Below, piece after piece: positions 1-13,993 of a stretch of DNA of 64,000 bases. Origin of the DNA: Acestrorhynchus altus (lineage: Eukaryota > Chordata > Actinopteri > Characiformes > Acestrorhynchidae); the NCBI GenBank assembly GCA_034509495.1, contig CM067508.1, positions 27,193,297 to 27,257,296 on the forward strand. Reading direction: 5' to 3'. The position numbers and the translations under genes are program-made. The notes beneath the pieces were generated by a model that was not told the origin of the DNA, made no database searches, and saw nothing but the letters and a program-made list of their open reading frames with translations. Every line of letters begins with the position of its first letter. The first letter of the stretch is position 1.

Positions 1-1400
1 TTAAGGAATACAAGAATTATGTCACATCAGAGGCTCACATAGACAATCTACTTAAACCAGGGTTGTAGTCTGCCATGGCATAACCCACGTACATTGAGAT
101 AGAGGTGAATATGGTTGTTACAGACTTTGCAGATGAGACTCTCTGCAGTTCCCTTCGCAGATGAGACTTAGAAGCTAAAGGAATACCCTTTTCCTTTCGA
201 CCCTTCGAGGACTCAAATTCTAACCGCATCCTAAAAATGTATTTGACAACTTGAACAAAATTAAAAAAGCAATGGAGCCATTTTGGTGCTGCATAGAACC
301 ATTTCTATCAGGTTCTTTAAAGATCCATTTAACTCTGCCAAGAAAATGTATCATTCAAATGAATCATTTAATTCTCCTAATTCTTCTAAATGCACTCTTT
401 GTGAAGTTCTTGAGTAAAGTTTTCTTGACAATACTTTCAAGGCTGTGATCATCCATGTTGCTCTTTCCTACATTCCCCCAACACATTTCCCCCTTCCAGT
501 TAACTTTCCATTAATATGCTTTGAAACAGATCTCTGAGAACAGCCAGTAATGACCCTCTGTGGCTGACCCTCTTTATGGAGGGACTTGATGATCATCTCT
601 GGCCAACTCTTAGGTCAGCAGTCTTCTTCATGACTGTGGTTGTGTCTGCTGTATTTATAAGGTTGGAAGAGTAAGTCTAAATGAACTATTCTCATCATTT
701 GAGATGCTTCATTTCTAAATTTGAATGATCAGCCATACAGCAAAACCAAAGTAAGCATCGAACTATTTCGCTTTACATGTAATGAACACAAAAGGACATT
801 TTCTCTTTTTGAATGAAATGAAAAGAATTTGTTCTTTTTGTGACATTCTAATTTCCTAACGTGCACTAGTGTAAGAGTCTCTTAACCACAGAGACGAATC
901 ACTTAACCAAGATCCATTTGTGCCTTCAAATGATTCTTTGATTTGTCAGGTTCAATGTAGAACCATTACCATTATCATAGAACCCTGTAAATTTTGTATG
1001 GATGTTCTATGTGGAGGTTCTTTGTTTTTCTGATGTACCTTTGTTCACCAAATAATTACTTATAGAAGATGGTTATATGCGTCAGACATCGATATTTTCA
1101 GGTGATCATAGAATATTCAGATATATCTTCATTGGATATGCAGAAATTAAGAGAATTTAAATATTTGTATAAATTTGACTATATTTGGATCCAAAATTTA
1201 TCTTGTGCCTTTTTTTCTTAGAGGCTAAGGACAAAAACACTTCTCACTTTACATCACATTGGAATATTGAGTGAACAAAAAATAGCCCCTTGTTTTCTTC
1301 TGTAACCCAATATCTGGGTCAGTGCCCTCGTTAGCCCACGATGACGTCTGCCATAGTTTGATAAAGTAAGTAGTGTAGTGCTGAGTTAAGTTGATCGTTT
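1..1400. other. Left flank, no gene seen
   Basis: AT-rich sequence with only short ORFs lacking protein-like composition or splice context. Around 1250-1360 it carries a diverged copy of the dispersed repeat with the ACCCAATATCTGGGT core. Confidence 0.6.
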
Positions 1401-2680
1401 CTTACCTTACCTTACCTTACCGTATCTTATCTTATCTCACCTTATCTTATCTTATCTTATCTTATCTTATCTTATCTTATCTTACCTTATCTTATCTTAT
1501 CTTATCTTATCTTACCTTATCTTATCTTATCTTATCTTATCTTATTATCTCATCTCATCTCATCTTATCATCTCATCTTCTCATCTCATCTTATCTTATC
1601 TTATCTTATCTTATCTTATCTTATCTTATCTTACCTTACCTTACCTTACCTTATCTTATCTTATCTTATCTTATCTTATCTTATCTTATCTTATCTTATT
1701 ATCTCATCTCATCTCATCTTATCATCTCATCTTCTCATCTCATCTTATCTTATCTTATCTTATCTTATCTTATCTTATCTTATCTTATCTTATCTTATCT
1801 TATCTTATCTTCTTATCTTATCTTACCTAAACTTACCTTACCTTACCGTACCTTACCTTATCATAACTTACCTTACCTTACTGTACCATACCATACCATA
1901 CCATACCATACCATACCATACCATACCATACCATACCGTATCTTACCTTACCTTACCGTACCTTACCTTATCATAACTTACCTTACCTTACTGTACCTTA
2001 CCTTATCATAACTTACCTAACCTTACTGTACCTTACCATACCATACCATACCATACCTTACCGTACCTTACCTTACCTTAGCTTACCATACCATACTTTA
2101 TCTTACCTTACCATACCGTATCTTAACTTACCATACCATACCATACCATACCATACCACACCGTACCTTACCGTACCTTACTTTAGCGTACCTTACCTTA
2201 CCATACTATACTTTATCTTACCTTACCTTACCTTATCTTACCATACCATACCTTACCTTACCTTACCTTATCTTACCATACCATACCTTACCTTACCGTA
2301 CCTTACCTTACCATACCATACCATACCATACCATACCTTATCTTACCTTACCTTAGCTTACCATACCATACTTTATCTTACCTTACCGTACCTTACCATA
2401 CCTTACCATACCATACCATACCATACCATACCATATCTTACCATACCATACCTTACTATACCTTACCGTACCTTAGCTTACCTTACCGTATCTTACCATA
2501 CCATACCTTACCGTATCTTACCGTACCTTAGCTTACATTACCGTACCTTACCTTACCTTACCTTACTGTACCATACCATATCTTACCTTACCTTATATAT
2601 TATATTACCTTATGTTATTTTACCTTACCTTATCTTATCATCTTATCTAATCTTACCTCACATTATTTTATCTTATATTA
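1401..2680. repeat. Pentanucleotide satellite array (TTATC/TTACC/CATAC)n
   Basis: About 1.28 kb of 5-bp units. The left part is mostly cttat, the middle and right mostly cttac and catac, with scattered gtacc and ttagc variants. Larger duplications are visible: a cttattatctcatctcatct block at 1541 recurs at 1695 (154 bp apart), and a tcataacttaccttacctta block at 1861 recurs at 1971 and in part near 2006. The 206-codon ORF across it is only the repeat translated. Confidence 0.95.
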
Positions 2681-2954
2681 TGTTATATTAAATGATCTCT
2701 TTTCTGATTTTTAAGTCTACATAATGACATAGAACTGCCCGCACAGTGCGGATCTCGGCTTCTCTGAGCTCCAGCGACTCTTCACAGATGCATCCTCTGA
2801 AAGGCCCTTTGGGGAACCCAGTGTGGTTCTCCTGAAGCACTAAAGAACCAGGGCGTCTTTATTTAGATCAGCAGTTATTTGAAGAACAGTTAATGGTGTA
2901 GAGGAGCCCCTTCATGAAGAAGCACGGGGCTCTGCTTTGCCCCTCTGCTGCCAC

Positions 2955-3405
2955 TAGATCCGATCGCGCGCCTTTCTTCTGCCCCGGCGGAGCGCGCGGA
3001 CGGGCAGACGAGCGCGTGCGTCACTGAACATGACACGCGGGCCACTTCGCCGCGCGACCGGCGGCGACGGCGCGATGCGCACCCGTGTCACCCCCACACC
3101 GCCCCCCACTCCTCCCGGCCCGCGGCAGCGCGCGCCCTGTCCCCCCGGGACGGTGACACGATCATCGCGGTGCAGTAGGACGCGCGAGACGTGGGAGTGA
3201 TGAGCACGCGCGGCTGAGTGACGGAGCCCGACGCGTGTTTGTCGCCCCTCATTCCCACGATCTGCAGCTGCCACATCAAACCTCCTCTGCCCCTCTGCCC
3301 CCGACATCACTGCGGAGCGACTTAATCGCCCTGATGGGTCAGAAGAAGCTCACTGCGCTGAACACACACAGCGCGCGCCTCATCCACACTGTGTAGCAGC
3401 ACATC
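2955..3405. promoter_or_regulatory. Orphan CpG island
   Basis: Sharply GC- and CpG-rich block (many gcgcg, ccgg, cgcgc) within AT-rich surroundings, about 3 kb past the mtss2 stop. CpG islands of this kind in vertebrates usually mark promoters. No coding exon with splice signals is recognised in or next to it, so a promoter of a gene to the left (minus strand) or of a noncoding RNA is possible. Confidence 0.4.
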
Positions 3406-4754
3406 TGTCCAACACATCTGCTGGAGAAGCTAGAGTGGCCCACATCTGGATACTCGAACCCACAACCTCTGGCTTCTGCTCCAAAATGACAGGAAAATGA
3501 ATAGAAACAGTGAAGGGTTTATGCTGCTAACAGATACATTCGAGTAAGTCGTTTTAAGTGCATTAATGAAAAGTATGTGACTTCTCCTCCCTGATGAAGA
3601 ATCCAGTTCAAAACCATCTTTGGCTGGCAAATGGTTTCGTGTGGTCTAAGCTGATCTCGCATGTTTGAGGTGGTTGAAAAGCTGGCTAACCAGACAAAAA
3701 CATACACACGCACAAGAAAATGAGGTACAAATTGGTGCCTAAAAAAGTATAAAGCTTGTAACTGAGGTTGCAGTTATATACTCACCTTTGAGTGAAAATG
3801 CTTTTCTCTAAACAGGTTTTTGTACCGGCTACTAGAACATACCAAAAATACAATATTTTACCTTTGACTGGACATTAATGGAAGGCTACACTGCTACACT
3901 GTACCTCTTTTTCAGTGTGCGCCATCCATCTATCACACTTAATTTTGGTCATGCTTGGTAATGTTAGACAACCAGTGTGTTCTTTCTGGTCATCCAGCAT
4001 GGTTAGGTTTGGTCACACTGGTCGTCTACCTTCATCAGATGGTTCACGCTTTAAAACTTAATTAGAACTGACATTTTTAAAACAATTGTGAAAATCACGT
4101 TCAAATTTCACATTCACAATTTTGAACACTCATAAACATAAACCTGATTGATGAACTCAATAGTGCCCTAAAATGTAAACAGGGAGCCGATTCCATCACT
4201 ACTGTTTTCCTTTCCTGGAGGGCTCATGAGAAAACTGAGCTTTGCATTTATTGGCTGGTTTACGGCTCTGTGAAAGCTTATAGAAGAAACCTTTACACTG
4301 TAAAAAAAGCATTAACTGTTCCTGATCCTGATCCTGATCTGGTCCTCTGACCTTCAGAGCATTGTGCTGTTAGCAAGCTGAAGAAACTGTAACCCATTAG
4401 CTTTTAGTCTTGCCTGTATTCGCTTCCACGGGTTTGACTTTCTCAAATCTTACCAGGACAAAAGAAAGCAGGGCTGATGTGTGTTTAGCACCGGTGTGTT
4501 TTCCAAGGATTGGACAATGTAAAGAATACATGGAAAGAAGCTAGTCTGTGCTGCACTTCAAAGTTGACACCACCATCTACTAAACTCTTATTATTCAACT
4601 CCACCAAGATAACAGCAGCTGGATATTCACCGAAATTTAACTACTTAAAATGATTCATTCATTAATGTGCTGATCTGCTTCCCCCTGGACACGGTACCAG
4701 CCCATCATAGGGTACCACACACAACCATTCAGCCCCAGGCCCCTGGAGCTGTGT

Positions 4755-4755
<1 letters not shown>

Positions 4756-4824
<69 letters not shown>
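4756..4824. repeat. (CA)n microsatellite
   Basis: About 34 uninterrupted CA units, downstream of mtss2. Confidence 0.95.
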
Positions 4825-4826
<2 letters not shown>

Positions 4827-5789
4827 TTAGATGTAAATATTTGCAGTGTATAATCCATGTATTACAGTAAGATATGCAAGTCCTGCTCATACTGAGATAA
4901 AAACCTATTTAGCACAAAAAACTAAAATGGCATGAATTAATGAACAACCCTTTATCTTCTGTTAGATGAGGAGCCGCCCCGTCCTCATATTACGCACTCT
5001 CTAGCACACTCTGCTGGACAACTTCTATTACTGGGACAAGCTTGACAAGAATGCTGCCACAGATACAAGTGAGAAAAATAGACCTCAAAGTGAAACCTGG
5101 CGATGCATTACAACACTGTCTTAAAAATAAAGATGATTTCAAGGTTTCTTAGAGAGATTCCATAAAAGAACCACTTTGGTTCCATGAAGATTAATCACAT
5201 TTCAATAACAGATGTGTTGGTGTGAAGAGCCTTTTAAAGATCAACACCAGTAAAGTGTTTTTACACCAAAATAATGTCTACTTTTGACTCTCAGAAAAAT
5301 GACTCAGTATAGTGATAGGTTAAAGTCACGTGACCTGATGTCAACAGGGACAGGGGGACTGGCTTAAAACTGGTTCCAACACTGTACTAGACCAACACCG
5401 AGGTCTGTAACCAGCACGTTAATGCTGGAGTAGAAACGTAGGTCAATCCAACACTAAAAAATGCAACAGTGCTAACTAATCTCATAATGTTTGGATAGTG
5501 TAGAAAGACCTGCTCATGATTAGAACCCTAAAGGAGAGTGGAGTAAGGAGGTGGGGCAGAAACGCTGCTGGTGTTGTTCTTTAAATGTTTTCTTGATGTA
5601 AAGGTTCATCACACTCACAGCTCTGTTACAGATCTCTGATTCTTTACGGAACCAAACGTGTTTCTTGCACAGCATCGCTCAAAGAACCATTTGCAGCACC
5701 TTTATCTTTAAGAGTGAGATCGTGGCTTGCAAGAATGACAAGTAATGGATTCCTCGTTACTATAGCAAATTGTGCTACACGTGACGTGT

Positions 5790-5795
5790 TTTATT
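5790..5795 (-). promoter_or_regulatory. mtss2: Candidate mtss2 polyadenylation signal
   Basis: AATAAA on the minus strand (tttatt on plus), about 540 bases downstream of the mtss2 stop. It is the first canonical hexamer I noticed in the 3' UTR. Others occur further on (for example near 4248), so use of this one is unproven. Confidence 0.3.
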
Positions 5796-6333
5796 TGGCA
5801 GTTTGCGGTATTTACAGTACTTTGTTCAAGTGGTCCCTCTGAGTGTGAGTAGGCTACTGTGGTGCCACTTGCATTCCACACATTAGCGTTTTAACCAACA
5901 ACAAAACACTTTGGCTTTTTTACAAAGCGATTACCTGGGGAGATGGGAAATTAGTCCAACTCGATTTACATTAGTTACAGATGAGTAACATATGATTAAC
6001 ATAGTAATTACAAATCAAAACTCCAAAAGGAACAACCGATAACTAGAATGTTAATAATACACACTTTAAAACATACTCTCATCCCTTCAAGCTACACGAA
6101 GTCCGTTAAAATGTGCCTTTCCAATAGATGTCATCAGCATCCACACAACAATAATAGTCCATATGGGTATTGTGTTCATATACACTTGTCACGTTACATT
6201 GACACTGGCCTGACATGTGCTAGTCACCAGTTTATGAACACTGACTAACAATTTTCACGCTTTTCACATACATACAGGTACTCCTCTCTCTTGGCAGAGT
6301 CCATATGAATCAGGTTGGCAGTAAGGAGTGAAG

Positions 6334-7106
6334 CTATCGCAGGATCCTGGGCGCTGATCTGTCATTGCAAATGGTTTTCCTGAGACGCACACCTTTGCGG
6401 ATGGACTTCAGAATGTCCCCTCCCTCGCCGGGGCTCACTGGGTCCTCCTGGTGGCCTCGACTAGGCTGGGGGTCTGTGGGGAAAGGGTACTGACCTTCTC
6501 CCAGGGCATGAGCATTGGCCACCAGCTCTCCAATCTTCTCCACCAGGCTGTGGCGGTTAGCTGCCAGGAGCTGGTCCTCCGTACTGAGGGCCATGGCTCC
6601 AGGCTGTTGGGAATACACACTCATGCTTGAGCCCCATGTAGAGTTAGGCAGGCTCATCCGCTTGGGAGAGGCTTTATAATCCAGGATCTCCAGTGAATCT
6701 TCACTGTACAGGCTCTCCTCACTACCATTGTGCTCTTGTGGAGGGCTAGGGAATCCAGGGGAGTCTGGGACAGTAGGAGTCTTCACTGGAACGATAGGAG
6801 GCCGGATGGGAATTGGGCCTACATTGGATGGGACACGTCTCACGCCAGTTTTGGAGGAGGGGGTCCTGCGGATGGTAGCTGTTCCAGAAGAAATGACGGT
6901 ACCTCCTTTACCATTGGCAGCAGGGGAGCCCTGGGCACCAACTCCTCCAGGCAGGCCTGCAGTGCTTGCTGGCCTCTTGGTCTGGATCATACGGCGGTAG
7001 TTCTGGGCCAGGTTGCTGTGGCGTGGGACGGTAGAGGATTTGTCGAAGTCTGTCTGAGCATCACTCTCGGTGTCTCCGTTCATAGAGTAGCAGTCATAGT
7101 CAGAAC
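6334..7106 (-). CDS. mtss2: mtss2 coding exon 15 (WH2 motif and stop)
   Basis: Encodes residues 495-751. It begins G-SDYDCYSMNGDTES, then FDKSSTVPRHSNLAQNYRR, KRPASTAGLP, RRTPSSKTGVRRVPS, a Pro-rich GPIPIRPPIVPVKTPTVPD, the NRHSLVEKIGELVANAHALG block, and the WH2 motif GDILKSIRKGVRLRKT with the terminal NDRSAPRILR. The stop TAG is at 6336-6334. 773 coding nt, acceptor ttttctttcgcag. Confidence 0.95.
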
Positions 7107-7475
7107 CTGCGAAAGAAAACTGATTATGTAATCTCTGAAACTGTGTATTTGTTTAGAAATGTCTTTGTACAATGTTAAATACCATGTTATTTTATTGCTT
7201 TTAAAATGAGAAAAGTTCACTTTCTAATTCTGTCCTTCCTCTAAGAGTGTGTGTGTGTGTGTGTGGGTGTGTGTGTGTTGGGGTGTTACCATGTGAGGGG
7301 ATGGTGTCCTCAGAGCAGGATGGAGTTGTGTTTTGTGTGCTGTATCCACTGGAGTACTGCAGGGAATCACAGCTATTCTTCTGCTGCTCCAGACTCAAAC
7401 CACGGGTCAGAACCATGGCCAGTTCGCTGGCTGCAGACATCATCTGCTTTCCATGCTGAGAGTGTGAGCGAGCAA

Positions 7476-7531
<56 letters not shown>

Positions 7532-9477
7532 ATTACACATAACACAGGTGTCCAGCACTATTCTGCTGTATTTGTGGACTGCATGACATTTTTGATGGTA
7601 TGAGCCAGGTATCAGTGACCCTCACCAATAGACCACCAAGAACCTAACAAAGGCCTTTAGTAACAGCATTTAATCTGCTCTCAGAATCTTACGATAGTTT
7701 GTTAGTACTTACTAAGAGGGAACTGACTGGTTAAAATAAATCATATTTAAACCCATCAATCATAAATAAGAAAATATACACATGTTTCGTGTCTCTGTTG
7801 GTATTGTTTAGGTGACCTGGTATTGGCCTGTTTTCTGCATATCTGGTTTCGTCCGGATATCATGCTTGGCATTCATTCCTTTGTGTTTCTCATGGTCTTT
7901 AGAGTCATTTAGGTGCCTTTTGGTTAACTCCACACGGGCTGTCATGCCTTTCACTGCCACGAAAGAATACCATACAGGCCTGATCGGTGGAGTGATGCAG
8001 AAATGGTTGTCCTTCTAGAAGGTTCTCCTCTCTGCACAGAGCAATGTTAGAGTTCTGACAGATTGACCATTGGGTTCTTGATCACCTCCCTGTCTAAGAC
8101 CTTTCTACCATGATCACTCATGTTGCCAAAGTCCTGGTAGTTCCAAACGTATGGATGATGTCTACTATGGGACCTTATGTAAACAGGTGTGTGCCTTTCC
8201 AAATCATGTCCAATCAACTGAATTTACCACAGCTGTCCACTTATGCTGTAGAAACATGTGAAGGATGGTCAGTGGAAAGAAGATACACCTGAGCTCAATT
8301 CTGTCATGACAAAAAAAAAAAAACGTGTTTTATTTTTAATAATTTTGTGAAGATTTGGAACTTTTTTATTTTGTCATCGTGGGGTATTGTGTGTAGAATT
8401 TTGAGTGAGAAAAATAATTGAATCCGTTTCGGAATAAGACATAACAAAATGTGCACAAAGGATACTTTCCGGATACACTGTAAGTATATATAAATGATTT
8501 GTGAATGTAGTTTGACCTGAATAAAAAAAGGTCAGTACTTTGTCGAGCCCCCTTTTGCAGCAATTACAGCCAAAACCGCTCCAGCTCCTTCAAGTTAGAT
8601 GGTTTCTCCTTGTTAAGTGTTCAAGTCTGACCATAGATTCTCAACTGGATTAACGTCTAGGCTTAGACTAAGTGAGTGTTGCTTTGGTTGTATGCTTTGG
8701 GTCATCGTCCTGTTGGAATGTGAACCTCTGTGCCAGGCTCAAATCGCTGAAGACTGAAACAGGGTTTGCTCAAGAATATCCTTGTATTCAGCACCATCCA
8801 TTTTCCCCTTGACTGGGAGCAGTTTCCCAATCCCTACTGCTGAAAAACATGGATGGTGTTCTTGGGGTGATATGTGTTTGTTTTGTCCCAGACATAGTGT
8901 TTACCTTGGTGTTCAATTGTAAAAGTCTCTGACCAGAGCACGTTCCTCCATACATTTGGGGAGTCTCCCACATGCCTTTAGGCAAACAGTAAAAGCTTTT
9001 TCTGGCCACTCTTCCATAAAGCCCAGCTCTATGGAGTGTATGGCCTATTGTGGACAGATCCTCCAGCAGCAACTCTGCAGCACCTTCAAGGTTACATTTG
9101 GTCTCTGTACTGCCTCTCTGATTAATGAGAGTTTTGGCAGGAAGCCCTCTCTTGGCAGGCTTGTTATGGTACCATGTTCTTTCCGTGTGATGTTAATGGA
9201 TATGATGGTGCTCCAGGGGATCATCAGAGATTTGGATATTTTATAACCCTGACTTCTTCTCCACACCTTTGTCCATGACTATTTTTTGGCGATCTCCTTG
9301 GTCTTCATGGTGTTGTTTGGATAGTGGTACCTCTAGCTTAATGGTGTTGCAGCCTCTGGGGCCTTTCAGAAATGGTGTGTATGTATTGACAGATCATGTG
9401 ACACTGCACACAGGTGGACTTCTGAATGTAAATGGTTGCACCACTATTTAGGGGCTTCATAGCAAAGGGGTGAATAC

Positions 9478-9541
<64 letters not shown>

Positions 9542-12500
9542 GTGTGTGTGCGTGTGTGTGTGTGTGTGTGTAACAAAAGAGGTAAATATTCTTTCACAAG
9601 GCACTGTAGCTTTCCAGGAGAAGGGTTGGTGACCCATGCTACACGGGTTGATAATGCTTATTAATAATGCAAATAGAAAAAACACTCCATGCACCTTTCC
9701 AGTGATGCTTGCAGGGCTCACTCTGGTCCTATAGGGATCCTCAGGGTGCAACACACCATTCCCCCTTGGACCACCAGGGTGCTCTGCAGCCTCACTTTTG
9801 CGCTGCTCATAGTGAGCTGCTTTAGACCAGTCCTGCTGTGGGAACGAACAAGAGCATTTAGAAATCCAGTGTAGAGAAACAAAGCACAGTCGGATATGCA
9901 TGAGAGGAGTTTCAGAAAAAGGGACGTTAAACAGTGTCAAATGGGTGACTGCAAGTAATTAAATGAAAAGATAAGCAGACTAACAAAAATAAATGAAAGC
10001 AGAACAGAGCGCCAAAGAAGAACGTAAATGAAATGTGACCAAATGGTCAAAATGAAAACAAACCTTCCAGTGAGGAACTTTTGATGTGGGTGAGGGGGAG
10101 TTTGATCCAGGGGAATGATTAAAGGATGGGGACGCAGGAGCTATGAAAGAGAGAGGCCTGATGGAGCCATTATAAGTGTGAGCAGGGCGGAAAGTAGCGA
10201 AGGATGAGCCAAACTGTGGAGACGGAATGACATTTGGTCAGATGGTCAGTGTGTTTATAGAGGAAAGACTCAGGCAGCAGAACAGAAGCAAAATCATGAA
10301 CCTAAGACTCCTGAAAACTAGACAATTAAGAATCGGTGCTCAAATGAAAGGAATGGTCGAAATTAAAGCAAAATTCGAACAGTATGAATGTGCTGAATGA
10401 GTTCATTACTGCTACACACTATGAAGTCAACTTGCAATTGTAGGGTGTAATACTCACTGCTGTAGGAGATCCACACTCGCTGATGGACTGGCAGGTCTCT
10501 GAGGCTTCAGAGGATGCAGAGCTGGATGACTTCTGAAAAGAAGGGTCCAGTTGTCAGTTAAAAATGTCCCTTATAGAAATAGATCAAACTGCCCTCTCCC
10601 ACACTGCCCTGCTGGTCTGCCCTCACACTGTGCTTAACGTTCTGGGCTTGAGCACCAAAGATCTTAAACTGAAAAACACTGAGATCTGCAGTGAATGGCC
10701 TGAATATCTGTGAGATTGTATTCTGAATGATGACATATTTAATATTGTATTCACTTTCTTCTCCAAGATTAGAAATGCTGATAAAGCTACTACAGTTTTA
10801 AACATATATTTACATTTACATTTACATTTACATTTGCAGCATTTAGCAGATGCCCGTATCCAGAGCCACTTACAAAAGTGCTTTGCTGTTCACTTAGAAT
10901 ATCCTTAGCTAGTAGACGAGGCTGGAATCTAGAGATTCTGCACGCTTAGATCCTGTTGAAACAAATGTCTTTATGGAGTTAAATACTCCTGAAACAGATG
11001 AGTCTTCAGTCTGCGTTTGAAGACAGTGAGGGACTCAGCTGTTCGGACTCCCAGGGGAAGTTCGTTCCACCATTTTGGTGCCAGAACAGAAGAGTCTGGA
11101 TGCATGTTTTCCTTGCATTCTGAGGGACGGTGGGTGAAGCTGTGCTGTACTTGAAGCTTGAAGGGCTCTTGGTACAGCTCGAGTTTTGACCATTGCTATC
11201 ATGTATGGAGGGGCTGGTCCGTTTTTGGCTTTGTAGGTCAGCATCAAGGTTTTGAATCTGATGTTCAGCTACAGGGAGCCAGTGAAGGGAACGCAGCAGA
11301 GGAGTTATGTGACTGAATTTAGGAACATTGAAGACGAGCTGCGCTGCTGCATTCTGGATAAGTTGCAATGGTTTGATGGTCCGCATAGGAAGGCCAGCCA
11401 GTAAGGAGTTGCAGTTCTAGTCTTGAGACTGAACAAGCACCTGAGTGGCCTCTCTAGACAGAAAAGGTCGAATTCTCCTGATGTTGTAAATGAGAAATTT
11501 GCATGACCGAGTCAGGTTTACAACATGAGCTGAGTGGTCATCCCCTACTACACCAAGGCTCCGTGCTTCAGTAGATGGAGTGACCAATGAGTGACCATAT
11601 ACACCACTCTGTCAGCAGTATCAACAGGGCTGTCGTGGCAAGTTAAGTCAGCCCTGGAATTCTATACAGATCCGCCCTCGTTCGGACATTTTGATTGTTT
11701 TGGTTTGTCGACTGGCCCCATCATCATCTCAGCAGAGATGATTTTCCCAGTTCTCCCGATAGTCACTCCTCTTACTCCTAATTCATTTCCCCTGATTAAA
11801 CTACGAATGCAGGGGGTCACTAATGCAGCAAAGTTTGGTAGATGCCTTACCCAAACACAACTGAATCGTTTCATTAACTGCCAGACAAAGTGTGTGTGTG
11901 TGTTTGAGTAGGGCACAAGTGTGCTGGAGGTCAGCTGACTGGAGGTCCTGTACCAATATATGAACACCTCAACCAGTGTATTTACAGAGCACTATACTGT
12001 GTATTAGAAACAGAAGCTTCCCAATCCTGGAATACTTATTGTCCACTAAGGTTTTACTGTTCTTCCTCTCTTCCTCTCTCTTTTCTTCTTCACTCATTCT
12101 ATTAAGAAGAGGTTATTACAAAAAATTTGTAAAGTCGTCATAATGAACACACGTGATGATCTGATAGTAGTAGTGCTCAGACACAGAATCGATCAGCTAG
12201 TGTGAGACAGACAGTACGCTGCTAATAATAATCACCTGGCTGGTGATGTCCGAGGGCATTGGAGATGGAGGTTTGGAGTGCATGTTGGCATCTTGAGAGA
12301 TGAATCCAGAGTCATGAGAGGAGACACTGCTCAGGCGATGAGCACCACCTGGTGGTAGATGCACCAAACTAAAACACAGAAAAGAAGAGATTGTTTTTCT
12401 TCTATGAATTGAGCCCATTTGTTCCCACAATTTCACCATGTAACCAGCATTTTCAGGAACGAAGCAGCATCTTCAATAACTTCTATGAATTACTTTGTAA

Positions 12501-13993
12501 CTAACTGAAAATGATCATATTATGTAGTTATGAGTGTGAGAAACTGAAGCGTGTCTCAACTTACAGGCGCTCTAGGTTTAATTCCTTAAATTAATAAAGA
12601 ATTCCTATCAATGAAACCATCCAACCTAAATTAATTAATTTTTAATTAATGATTATGAAGAGTATATTGAATAAAAGCATAATAAGAGCATAATTCAGGA
12701 AAAAGTCCCCACTTTACTGGGTTTTAGGTTTCTGCGCATGAGTCAGAGCTTAATGCACAGTCTGGACTTTCCCTGTCATTGGGTATCAAGAGACCAGTCT
12801 GGTGTGCCAAACAGTGAATGAAGCTGAGACTGTACATCACAGTACCATCAGACCACTGTGTGAAACATTAGTGATGTGAGGAGATGAGCACCTGCACAAG
12901 CTGCTCTTCCTGGAGCCAGTACTGCTGGGAGAGGAGGGAGGAGTCTGGTAGGACCAGCTGTAGTCAGAACCCTTCAGGTCAAGAATTACCTAGTGGAGGA
13001 AAGTGTGTGTTATGTGGAGGGTCTAAAATGAGAACAGTCATTTCCTTGGACTGCTGGTAGCAAAGAATCTGGGCATGACTTGACTGGAATGACCATTGCA
13101 CTATACTGGTATTAAAGAAATAAAACATCTGTGTGCTTCTGTAGAACAGTGTGTGAACTGTGTCTATGTATGAATAACAGCACTGTGCTTTCCTGACCTC
13201 ACAATGATACGATACTAATGCAAACATATTTTATAATGAAACAGAAAAATTACAGGCTGAAGTACTTATTATTAATCATTCTTCATATATTTGCAAATAT
13301 TCATGTTCTCACTCAAACTGAATGAACTTTGCAATGGAACGTAGCTTTGTCACACTCTGGAATAAACATATTTTCAGCCATTTTATAAATACCAGGTCTT
13401 GCTGAGTAAGGTAATTCTAAAAATAATTCTTATTTGATCCTTAAGAATGATTATTTTAATAATGTACATTTAAGAAGAGAAGAAATCACCTGTTCACTGG
13501 CCTCTGGCAGTTTGTGTGGGTCGGTGGTCAGCACATTGAGGTCATCAATAATGGCCTGGAGATGAGTGACCTCTCCAAGCATAGCAATCTCCCCATTCTG
13601 AAAATACACAGCACCCCACATCAGCTCTGATGCATCACACACACCCATCAACACCAGCAGCACTGTAAGAAGAGCTGGACAGAATTCTCATGGCTTAAGG
13701 TGAATAGAATCCAGAACACACCAACTCTCGCGTTGTCATTGGCAAGATGCTGACGTGTGGTTGTGAATTTCATTCATTCACTTACATTTAAGATGGAATC
13801 ATGTCTTAATGCTGCTCTGTTTTCCCCATAACTCACCACCACGGGCTGCAGGAAGCTGATGAAAGTGCAATAGCGCCCCCTCTCCTCCAGAAGGGCTCGG
13901 CGCACCGCCTGCTTCTCTGTCTCCTCCATCAACAGGTACATATCGCTTACATCCTGCATAGCACTGTCCAACTGAGGCTGCAGCCCCCCTCGA

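Larger units (their letters stand above)
3406..6333. other. mtss2 3' UTR and downstream sequence
   Basis: Sequence downstream of the mtss2 stop. It contains the candidate polyadenylation signal at 5790-5795, a (CA)n tract (4756-4824), and otherwise unremarkable AT-rich DNA with short chance ORFs. The extent of the 3' UTR is unknown. Confidence 0.5.

Noticed and set aside
1391..2011. 206-codon plus-strand ORF rich in Ser-Tyr-Leu
   Set aside because: It is the translation of the CTTAT/CTTAC pentanucleotide array, which reads open in several frames because its units lack stops.
1401..2680. CRISPR-like array
   Set aside because: The units are 5 bp with no unique spacers, and the setting is a vertebrate nuclear gene region.
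2954..3310. 118-codon minus-strand ORF in the CpG island
   Set aside because: Arg/Gly/Ala-rich composition is what any CpG-island DNA gives; there is no start context or homolog I can see.
6728..7131. Plus-strand ORFs of 90 and 133 codons
   Set aside because: Antisense shadows of mtss2 exon 15, whose high GC content removes stops on the other strand.
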